Shown piece by piece: positions 1 through 5,068 of a DNA stretch of 5,068 nucleotides. Made by a program: the position numbers and the translations under genes. Within the stretch, counting starts at the first letter, position 1. Each line of letters opens with the position of its first letter. The DNA lies in contig CAMOHV010000144.1 of assembly GCA_946615275.1 (NCBI GenBank), positions 1 through 5,068 of the forward strand. The letters run 5' to 3'. Source of the DNA: an uncultured Verrucomicrobiota bacterium (GTDB lineage: Bacteria; Verrucomicrobiota; Kiritimatiellia; RFP12; UBA1067). Under the pieces are notes generated by a model. The model worked only from the letters and a program-made list of their open reading frames with translations. It did not search any database and was not told where the DNA came from.

Positions 1-221
1 GCGGCATCCCCGGCGGATCGGTGTTCCTGCTCTTCATGGTGCTCGAGAACATGGGGCTTCCGGCCGAGGAGGTGATGCTCGTCGTGGCGCTTGCGCTGGG
101 CATCAACCCGATACTCGACATGTTCGAGACGTGCTGCAACGTGACGGGCGACAACGTGTGCACCTACATAGTCGCCCGCAAGAACGGTCTGGTGTCCGCC
201 AAGGCAAGGGGGGTAGCGTGA
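1..221 (+). CDS. Dicarboxylate/amino acid:cation symporter (SDF/DAACS family), C-terminal fragment
   Basis: Only the last ~72 codons are present; the reading frame enters from the left edge (first full codon at base 3) and stops with TGA at 219-221. The translation opens with GIPGGSV, matching the re-entrant hairpin HP2 tip of glutamate-transporter-fold symporters, followed by a hydrophobic segment. It then has GINPILDMFETCCNVTGD, which aligns directly with the transmembrane helix 8 motif of the archaeal homologue GltPh (GIDAILDMGRTMVNVTGD). That helix holds the substrate and sodium sites: the Asp that binds the substrate amino group, the Thr, the Asn and the final Asp are all kept. The Arg that binds the side-chain carboxylate of acidic substrates is Glu here (codon 126-128) and the nearby Asp is Asn (105-107), so an acidic substrate is doubtful. 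It is an inner-membrane transporter. The family call is firm; the substrate is unknown. Confidence 0.9.
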   Translation, partial: GIPGGSVFLLFMVLENMGLPAEEVMLVVALALGINPILDMFETCCNVTGDNVCTYIVARKNGLVSAKARGVA

Positions 222-223
222 CG

Positions 224-1168
224 ATGAAGGGGATCGCCATGGACGATGCTGTCGGGGAGACTCTGCCGAAGGTGGCGATGGTGGGCGTCGTGGGGCGGAC
301 CAACGCCGGGAAGTCCACGCTCGTGAACCGCCTGGTGGGCGAGAAGGTCACGATCGTGAGCCCTGTTGAGCAGACGACGCGCAACACCGTGCGCGGCATC
401 GTGGCCGATCCGCGCGGGCAGCTCGTCCTCCTTGACACGCCCGGCCTCCACAAGGCCGTTGGCCCGCTTGGCAGGCTTTTGAACGGCATGGCCCGCGCGT
501 CGAGCGCGGGGGTGGACATCCTGTGCGTCGTGTTCGACGCCGCGCACGAGCCGCAGCTAGAGGACGAGGGATGGATGGCGCGCGTCGCGCGCGAGAGGCC
601 GGAGAGGTGCGTGTTCGTCCTCAACAAGGCCGACAGGAAGCCTTTCTACGAGACGATGTTCCGCGATGCGTGGGCCAAGGCCTCGGCGGAGGCGCAGGGC
701 GTCTCTCCCGTGTGGGTGAAGACGGCCGCGACGCGCCCGGGCGGAGCCGACGCCTTGATGGACGCCCTCTTCTCCATGGCCGAGCCCGGCCCGCTCCTCT
801 TCCCGGAGGACGTCGTCACCGACTATCCGCGCAAGCTCGCGATAGCCGACGTCGTGCGCGAGAAGCTGCTCCAGCGCCTCAAGGGCGAGGTGCCGCACGA
901 GACGGGAGTTGTGGTGGAGGACATCGCGGAGGGCAAGGGCCGCTGGGAGGTCTCGGCCACAGTGTACGTCAACAGGCCGTCGCAGAAGGCCATAGTGATC
1001 GGCCCCAGGGGAAGCCTCATAAAGGCTGCGAGGAGCTCCGCGGAGGCGGAGCTGGCGGACCTCTTCGGCGTGAAGGTGTTCCTTGAGCTGTGGGTGAAGG
1101 TGGAGCAGAACTGGATGAAGAACCCGCGGCTTCTGGCCGAGATGGGCTACAGGGGGGCTGCGATCTGA
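224..1168 (+). CDS. era: GTPase Era (ribosome small-subunit assembly)
   Basis: Era binds the 3' end of 16S rRNA and acts in 30S subunit maturation. With the ATG at 224 the product is 314 residues (E. coli Era is 301). G-domain motifs appear in order: G1 GRTNAGKS (24-31), G2 region QTTRNTVRG (50-58), G3 DTPGLHK (71-77), G4 NKAD (134-137) and a G5-like KTAA (166-169). The C-terminal KH domain starts with the Era-typical FPEDVVTDYPR (193-203), continues through REKLL and SQKAIVIG, has a GxxG loop GPRG (260-263), and ends with FLELWVKV and NW. Small departures from consensus are Thr and Ala in G1 (usually GRPNVGKS) and Thr for Ser in G5. The start is uncertain: GTG 218 would overlap the symporter stop by four bases, and ATG 239 has AAGGGG six bases upstream and gives a more usual 309 residues. 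The reading frame open upstream to 131 lies inside the symporter and is not used. Confidence 0.95.
   Translation: MKGIAMDDAVGETLPKVAMVGVVGRTNAGKSTLVNRLVGEKVTIVSPVEQTTRNTVRGIVADPRGQLVLLDTPGLHKAVGPLGRLLNGMARASSAGVDILCVVFDAAHEPQLEDEGWMARVARERPERCVFVLNKADRKPFYETMFRDAWAKASAEAQGVSPVWVKTAATRPGGADALMDALFSMAEPGPLLFPEDVVTDYPRKLAIADVVREKLLQRLKGEVPHETGVVVEDIAEGKGRWEVSATVYVNRPSQKAIVIGPRGSLIKAARSSAEAELADLFGVKVFLELWVKVEQNWMKNPRLLAEMGYRGAAI
227..232 (+). promoter_or_regulatory. Possible ribosome binding site for the internal era start at 239
   Basis: AAGGGG lies six bases before the in-frame ATG at 239. It competes with a G-rich stretch at 207-213, which is five bases (to its AGGxGG core) before GTG 218 and about ten before ATG 224. 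The sequence does not decide between the three starts; family length mildly favours 239. Confidence 0.35.
1151..1157 (+). promoter_or_regulatory. Ribosome binding site for the TPR gene
   Basis: AGGGGGG inside the final codons of era lies ten bases before the ATG at 1168, which shares its A with the era stop (TGATG). A second ATG follows immediately at 1171. The layout suggests translation re-initiation after era. Confidence 0.5.
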
Positions 1169-3687
1169 TGATGTCGGCGCGTGAAAGATGCTTTGCGGCG
1201 CTGTTGTGCCTCATGGTTGGTCCGCTCATGGCCGCGGATGCGCCGAGGGGCGGCATCCTCTCGGGCCCGCTCAACGAGCTGGGGATAGTGCGCAAGGCCG
1301 TGCGCGACACGATGTGGGACGTCGCGGAGCAGCATGCGAAGCGCGTGGAGAAGGATCGCGCGCAGAGGCTCTCCGCGCGGCGGGCGCAGCTTGAGGCCCA
1401 CGCCGGGAAGGGCGAATGGGAGGCGGCGCTCAAGAAGGCCGCCGAATGGGACGCGGACGAGCCGCACGAGGTGTACCGCTACTGGCGCGCGTACGCGCTC
1501 ATGAAGCTGGGGCGCGCGGACGACGCGCAGGGCGTGCTCGAGGGCGTGGAGTTCAAGGATCCCGCGTACGCCGTCCTCGCCTTGCGGCTCAGGGCGCGCG
1601 TGGCGATTGCGAAGGGTGACCGCGCGCAGGCCGGCGTCCATCTGAAGCGCGCGGTGGAGCTGGCCAAGGATCCCGGCCAAAAGGCCGAGATACTCGTGGA
1701 GCACGCCCGTCTTCTCACCTCCAGCGGCGCCGCCGCGGCCGAGGCGCTCGACGTCTTGAAGAAGGGCGGGGCTCTCCAGACGTCCGGCGCAGCCGGCGAC
1801 GTGGCGCGGCTTCTCTCCGCGGAGCTGCAGGCCGCCTCCGGCGCCGACGCGGACGCCGAGAAGACGCTTCGTGCGCTCGTGGCCGCCGGCGACAAGACCG
1901 CAGCCCCCGTCTTCGCGGACGCCGCCTGCCTCCTTTCGCAGAGCCTCTGGCAGCGCGGCGCTACGAACGAGGCCCGCACCGTGGCCGCCCAGGCCGTCGC
2001 CCGCGCCCCAACGCCGTCCATGCGCATCAAGGCCGGCTACCTCCTCGGCTTCCAGGAGTTCTCCGACGCCAAGGCCCGCGCCGACGGCATAGCCCGCATC
2101 CGCGCCCTGGTGCGCGAGTTCCCGGACATCCCCGCCTCGCGCGACGCGCAGCGCCGCCTCGCCGACGCGCTCCTCTCCGCAGGCCTCTACCGCGACGCCA
2201 TCGACGCATACGACCTCTACTTCAACATCGCCCCCGCCGCCGTCCTCGACCCCGCCGTGCAGGAGAGCCGCGGCCTCGCGCTCCTCGGCGCGGGCGACCG
2301 CGCCGCCGCCGCGGGCGTATTCGCCCTCGCCGCGCAGAAGGCCGCCACGAACTCGGCGGTCCGCGCGCGTTGCCTGATGCGCCAGGGCGACGCCCTGGTC
2401 CAGGACGGACGCTGGAACGAGGCCGCGCCCGTCTTCGCCGCTGCGGCGAAGGACCTCCCCCCCGCCGAAGCGCGCGACGCGGCCTTCCGCGAGGCGGACG
2501 CGCATGACCGCTCCAACGCCCAAGACAGCGCATCCGGCATCTACGAGCGCCTCGCGGAGACAACAGACCGCATAGGCGTGGAGTCCGCCCTGCGCCTGGC
2601 CTCGCGCGCCGCCGGCGCCGGGCGCCTGCCTGACGCCATCGCGCGCTACACGTCGCTCCTCTCAGCCACCAACCTCCCGGCGGGGGTGCGGGCCCGCGCG
2701 CTCGTCGGCCGCGGCCGCGCGTACTACCACTCCTACCAGTTCGACAGGGCGTCCGTGGATTTCGCCGCCGCAGTCCCGCTCGATCCCGCCCAGGCCGACC
2801 GCATGCGCTTTCTCTCCGCGCTCTGCCTCTATGGCGAGCGCCGCGAGGCGGAGGCAGTCAAGGCCGCCCGCTCGCTTAGAGACGCCACGCCCGACGCCGC
2901 GCTCAAGGCCGACATCGGCCTCTGGCTCGCCAAGTACGACTACAACGCCGGCGACTACACGTCCGCGCAGAAGGCGTTCGCCGCCTTCGCGGCAGCCCGC
3001 AGGCCCGATGCGCGCGCCGCGGACGCGCTCCTCTGGGCTGCGCGCTGCGCCCTCGCGCGCAACGACTTCACAAACGCTGTGGCCACCGCCGCGGAGGCCG
3101 TCACGGCGGCGCCGTCCGCCCCGTCCGCCTCAGCCGCCCGCCTCGTCCAGGCCGAGGCCCTCATGGAGCTCGCGCGCTTCGACGACGCCGTCCTGATGCT
3201 CGACGAGGCCCTCGCCGCGCCGCACACCGAGATGCTCGCGCGTCGCGCCGAGATGCTCAAGGCAGACGCCCTCTTCGCGCGCGGGGCTGACAACACGGCC
3301 CGCTACGCCGAGGCCCTTGCCGCCTACCGCGCCATACTGTCCAACGGCGCCACACCTCCCGGCTTCAGCATCGAGGCCGGGTTCAAGGCCGGTCGCGCCC
3401 TCGAGAAGATGGGCGGCGAGGCGAACCTCGCCGAGGCCGCAACGATATACTACGTGAACGTCGTGCAGGCGTTCCGCGCCTTCCGCGAGAAGGGCACGTG
3501 GCTCGACGACGCCGCGTGCGCGTTCTTCGTGCGCGGCGCGTTCGCGCTTGTGGACTACAAGGTGGCGCGCGGCGACGTGCAGGCCGCCGCCCAGGTGCTC
3601 AAGGAGGTTGTCGCCTCCGGCATACCGGCGGCGGCCGAGGCGCAGAAGCGCCTCAAAAGGCTGAAAGAGAGAGGAAACGTGAGATGA
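1168..3687 (+). CDS. Exported TPR-like repeat protein, 839 residues, upstream of exbB/exbD-type genes
   Basis: The product starts MMSARER, then a hydrophobic stretch (residues 8-22) ending LMAADA, a plausible Sec signal peptide cut near residues 22-25; no lipobox is evident. The mature part is alanine-rich and almost wholly helical in character, with repeated TPR-like helix pairs. Clear examples are near residues 82-110 (GEWEAALKKA), 327-356 (ADALLSAGLYRDAIDAYDLY), 399-431 (GDALVQDGRWNEAAPVF), 509-540 (GRAYYHSYQFDRASVDF), 578-613 (AGDYTSAQKAF), 618-650 and 655-690 (ALMELARFDDAVLMLDEAL). The tail is basic (KRLKRLKERGNVR). TPR solenoids bind proteins, so a periplasmic scaffold or partner role is inferred; no catalytic motif is visible. 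The ATG overlaps the era stop by one base and the stop overlaps the next gene by four. The open frame upstream to 1090 lies within era. CpoB of the Tol system is an analogous, much smaller TPR partner, but homology is not claimed. Confidence 0.85.
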   Translation: MMSARERCFAALLCLMVGPLMAADAPRGGILSGPLNELGIVRKAVRDTMWDVAEQHAKRVEKDRAQRLSARRAQLEAHAGKGEWEAALKKAAEWDADEPHEVYRYWRAYALMKLGRADDAQGVLEGVEFKDPAYAVLALRLRARVAIAKGDRAQAGVHLKRAVELAKDPGQKAEILVEHARLLTSSGAAAAEALDVLKKGGALQTSGAAGDVARLLSAELQAASGADADAEKTLRALVAAGDKTAAPVFADAACLLSQSLWQRGATNEARTVAAQAVARAPTPSMRIKAGYLLGFQEFSDAKARADGIARIRALVREFPDIPASRDAQRRLADALLSAGLYRDAIDAYDLYFNIAPAAVLDPAVQESRGLALLGAGDRAAAAGVFALAAQKAATNSAVRARCLMRQGDALVQDGRWNEAAPVFAAAAKDLPPAEARDAAFREADAHDRSNAQDSASGIYERLAETTDRIGVESALRLASRAAGAGRLPDAIARYTSLLSATNLPAGVRARALVGRGRAYYHSYQFDRASVDFAAAVPLDPAQADRMRFLSALCLYGERREAEAVKAARSLRDATPDAALKADIGLWLAKYDYNAGDYTSAQKAFAAFAAARRPDARAADALLWAARCALARNDFTNAVATAAEAVTAAPSAPSASAARLVQAEALMELARFDDAVLMLDEALAAPHTEMLARRAEMLKADALFARGADNTARYAEALAAYRAILSNGATPPGFSIEAGFKAGRALEKMGGEANLAEAATIYYVNVVQAFRAFREKGTWLDDAACAFFVRGAFALVDYKVARGDVQAAAQVLKEVVASGIPAAAEAQKRLKRLKERGNVR
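3671..3675 (+). promoter_or_regulatory. Ribosome binding site for the ExbB-family gene
   Basis: GAGGA lies eight bases before the ATG at 3684, inside the last codons of the TPR gene. It supports this start, which makes a four-base ATGA overlap with the TPR stop. Confidence 0.65.
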
Positions 3688-4322
3688 ACGCATGGGCAGC
3701 GGCGGGCGGTCCCGTCCTTATCATACTTCTCATTCTTGGCGCGGCGGCGATCGTGCTCTTCGCGACGCGCCTCATGGTGCTGCGGCGCTCGCAGGTGGAC
3801 TACGCAGACTTCATGCGCGGCGTCGCGAACGTCCTTTCGCAGAACAACCCCGACGAGGCCCTGGCGATCTGCGACGAGACGGCCGTGCCCGTCGCGCGCG
3901 TCGTCGCCACCGCCATCCGCCACCGCACAGGCTCCTCCCGCGCCCTGCGCGAGGCAGTGGACGCCTCCGGCCGCGCCGAGGTCGGCCGCCTCGAGCGCCG
4001 CCTCGCCGCCCTCGCGGTGATCGCGCAGGTGGCTCCGCTCATAGGGCTCTTCGGGACGGTCCTCGGGATGATCCGCACCGTCCTCGCGCTCGACTCCGCC
4101 GGCCCAATCCTCCGCGCCGATCTCGTGGGCGGCCTCCTCCAGGCGCTTGTGGCGACGGCCGCCGGGCTTCTCGTGGCGATCCCCTCGCACGTGATGTACG
4201 CCATGCTGCGCAGCCGCGTGGACCGTCTGATGGTGGACATCGAGGCTGCGGCGGGCGAGATCCTCGCGACGCTCGCCGAGCAGGCCGCGCACGCCAGGGC
4301 GGCGAGGGAGGCCGCGCCATGA
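3684..4322 (+). CDS. MotA/TolQ/ExbB-family proton channel subunit
   Basis: This is a 212-residue inner-membrane protein with the family's three-helix plan. A first membrane segment lies at about 10-28 (PVLIILLILGAAAIVLFA), a cytoplasmic stretch at 29-107, a second helix at about 108-136 containing APLIGLFGTVLGMI (117-130), and a third at about 147-174 containing ALVATAAGLLVAIP (154-167). The two signature stretches match the channel domain well, including the conserved Thr of helix three (158). A charged helical tail follows. Family members form pentamers around a dimer of ExbD/TolR and use ion flow to power a periplasmic partner. At the place of E. coli ExbB Glu176, four residues before ALVAT's Thr by the EALIAT alignment, this protein has Gln153. 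ExbB and TolQ cannot be told apart from this sequence, so no symbol is given. It overlaps both neighbours by four bases and is surely co-translated with the ExbD-like gene. Confidence 0.92.
   Translation: MNAWAAAGGPVLIILLILGAAAIVLFATRLMVLRRSQVDYADFMRGVANVLSQNNPDEALAICDETAVPVARVVATAIRHRTGSSRALREAVDASGRAEVGRLERRLAALAVIAQVAPLIGLFGTVLGMIRTVLALDSAGPILRADLVGGLLQALVATAAGLLVAIPSHVMYAMLRSRVDRLMVDIEAAAGEILATLAEQAAHARAAREAAP
4306..4311 (+). promoter_or_regulatory. Ribosome binding site for the ExbD-like gene
   Basis: GGGAGG lies seven bases before the ATG at 4319, a strong Shine-Dalgarno match. It fixes this start against the open frame that continues upstream to about 3692 inside the ExbB-family gene. 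Confidence 0.75.
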
Positions 4323-4813
4323 GCGCAGGCGCAGAGGGGAAGTGGCAGTGGCGCGCGGCGTCCGACGCCGGCGTGTGGGCGCACGGCGCCAAATGGGCGC
4401 GTCCGCTATCAGCCGCCGCGCCGTGGGTGTCTCTCGCGCTCATCGCAGCGCTCTTCGGCATCGTCTCGCGCGAGACGACTCTCGCCCGCGGGACGGTCTT
4501 CGACCTTCCCGCGTCGGCCGCGGCCGACGCCGACGACCCGGGCCTCACCGCCTTCGTCCTGCCCGTCCCGCGCGACGTCGGCGGCGGCGAGGAGACGCTT
4601 GTATTCTTCGACGACGCCCGATTCGCCCCGGCCGACTCCGCCTCCGCCGCCAATCTACAGAGCCGCCTCTCAGCTCGCGCATCCGACGCGCGCAGCGGCA
4701 CGCTCCTCCTCCTCGCCGACCGCCGCGTCCCCGCCGGCGATCTCATGAAGCTCATGGCCCTCGCCCGCAAGGCCGGCCTCAAGCACGTCCAGGTCGCGGA
4801 AAGGCGCGAGTGA
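4319..4813 (+). CDS. ExbD/TolR-like protein with an atypical membrane segment
   Basis: The 164-residue product has a short N-terminal cytoplasmic part, one membrane segment (about 31-50, PLSAAAPWVSLALIAALFGI) and a periplasmic domain. The order fits ExbD/TolR: FDLP after the membrane segment (61-64) matches the family's vDLP. The stretch TLVFFDDARF (93-102), a helix around LQSRL, TLLLLADRRVPAGDLMKLM (128-146) and ARKAGLKHVQVA (149-160) match the family's C-terminal fold with its aDrxvpygxv and aGl motifs. The usual membrane start is PLVDV with a proton-handling Asp; here the corresponding run is P35-W36-V37-S38, so Ser takes the Asp position and the segment holds no acidic residue. Five Trp occur in the first 36 residues, which is unusual. 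It follows the ExbB-family gene with an ATGA overlap, as a partner subunit should. The call rests mainly on the periplasmic domain and the neighbour; function as a proton-driven subunit is uncertain. Confidence 0.8.
   Translation: MSAGAEGKWQWRAASDAGVWAHGAKWARPLSAAAPWVSLALIAALFGIVSRETTLARGTVFDLPASAAADADDPGLTAFVLPVPRDVGGGEETLVFFDDARFAPADSASAANLQSRLSARASDARSGTLLLLADRRVPAGDLMKLMALARKAGLKHVQVAERRE
4801..4804 (+). promoter_or_regulatory. Ribosome binding site for the last gene
   Basis: AAGG lies eight bases before the ATG at 4813, inside the final codons of the ExbD-like gene. The ATG shares its A with that gene's TGA, the same TGATG arrangement as at era/TPR. Confidence 0.5.
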
Positions 4814-5068
4814 TGCAGCTGGCAGTCCAGATACTGGTGTTGATTGCGGTCACGGTGTTCCTTGCGCTGCAGATACCGCGCAAGGCGCTCTTCCCGCACG
4901 ACAGGGGGCGGCGGCATCGTCCCGCGCCGGCGGCGGCGTACGTGGAGCTGGGCGAGGAGGAGTACGCGAACAGCATGAAGTTCGCGCGCATGGCATGGAG
5001 GGGGGGAGCCCGTGCGGTGGGACGGCGTGGATACGAAGGCGGCTCGCCACGTGGTGGGGGGTGGGTGC
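4813..5068 (+). CDS. Unrecognised single-membrane-segment protein, N-terminal part, possible frameshift
   Basis: The gene starts with ATG at 4813, overlapping the ExbD-like stop by one base, and remains open to the right edge. Residues 3-21 form a hydrophobic segment (LAVQILVLIAVTVFLALQI) with no acidic residue, followed by a basic stretch (RK, DRGRRHR), then an Ala/Pro-rich linker and YVELGEEEYANSMKFARMAW (43-62). An N-terminal anchor or uncleaved signal is inferred. I do not recognise a family. Its position after ExbB/ExbD genes is where a TonB-like or accessory partner often sits, but no TonB motif is visible. After residue 63, at a run of seven G (5000-5006), this frame turns Gly/Arg-rich with poor third-position G/C, while the frame one base ahead reads more like protein (EPVRWDGVDTKAARHVV), so the true product may continue there. 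The stop is outside the window. Confidence 0.65.
   Translation, partial: MQLAVQILVLIAVTVFLALQIPRKALFPHDRGRRHRPAPAAAYVELGEEEYANSMKFARMAWRGGARAVGRRGYEGGSPRGGGWV
5000..5006 (+). repeat. G7 homopolymer at a probable reading-frame shift
   Basis: Seven consecutive G follow TGGA in the last gene. Dropping one G joins the upstream frame to a downstream frame with better codon character. Over the next 20 codons I count third-position G/C of 17/20 in the shifted frame against 11/20 in the current one. Confidence 0.5.

Noticed and set aside
131..223. Upstream extension of era
   Set aside because: It overlaps the end of the symporter gene and encodes residues unlike any Era N-terminus.
523..1086. A 187-codon + strand open frame inside era
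   Set aside because: It is Arg/Gly-rich and out of frame with the Era domains, so it is a shadow of era.
1147..2523. A 458-codon open frame on the - strand opposite the TPR gene
   Set aside because: Long antisense frames arise easily in GC-rich coding DNA. The product is Gly/Arg/Val-rich with no recognisable domain, whereas the + strand encodes clear TPR-like repeats.
3692..4318. Upstream extension of the ExbD-like reading frame
   Set aside because: It is wholly inside the ExbB-family gene, is Arg/Pro-rich, and a strong ribosome binding site supports ATG 4319 instead.
4039..4917. A 292-codon open frame on the - strand across the exbB/exbD region
   Set aside because: It is Arg/Pro/Ser-rich, lies opposite two well-supported genes and crosses their junction, with no family match.
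4813..4998. The last gene as TonB or a second ExbD
   Set aside because: The visible part lacks the ExbD membrane Asp and FDLP motif and lacks TonB's Pro-Lys/Glu-Pro repeats; it may be a partner by position only.
5000..5007. A -1 programmed frameshift at the G run
   Set aside because: The frame that looks coding downstream is one base ahead, not one behind; the -1 frame is Trp/Arg-rich. A simple extra G explains the pattern better.

Overview
The window is GC-rich bacterial DNA in which every recognisable gene lies on the + strand, head to tail, with essentially no intergenic sequence. Codon third positions are strongly G/C. No tRNA, rRNA, CRISPR array, insertion sequence or terminator hairpin is visible, and no gap is long enough to hold an internal promoter, so promoter and terminator must lie outside the window. 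A large secreted TPR protein placed directly before ExbB- and ExbD-type genes would suit a Gram-negative bacterium of the PVC group (Verrucomicrobiota/Kiritimatiellota), but this is a weak guess from gene order and composition; only a Gram-negative cell plan is reasonably supported.

Layout: (1) the last ~72 codons of a sodium/proton-coupled dicarboxylate or amino acid symporter (SDF/DAACS family), whose substrate-site arginine position carries glutamate; (2) era, the ribosome-assembly GTPase, with complete G-domain and KH domain; (3) an 839-residue exported, alanine-rich TPR-like solenoid protein; (4) a MotA/TolQ/ExbB-family proton-channel subunit; (5) a small ExbD/TolR-like partner that seems to lack the usual transmembrane aspartate; (6) the start of an unrecognised single-membrane-segment protein that runs off the right edge and shows signs of a frameshift at a run of seven G.

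Genes 3 to 6 look like one functional unit. A TolQ/ExbB-ExbD pair normally uses the proton gradient to move a periplasmic partner, and genes 3 and 6 encode an exported repeat protein and a membrane-anchored protein that could be such partners, much as CpoB (also a TPR protein) accompanies TolQ-TolR. The unusual point is that two polar positions usually tied to proton handling (Asp in ExbD, Glu in ExbB) appear to be Ser and Gln here. Stop and start codons overlap at four of the five junctions (TGATG or ATGA), and the symporter/era junction is at most a few bases to 17 bases wide, so translational coupling across the whole run is likely.
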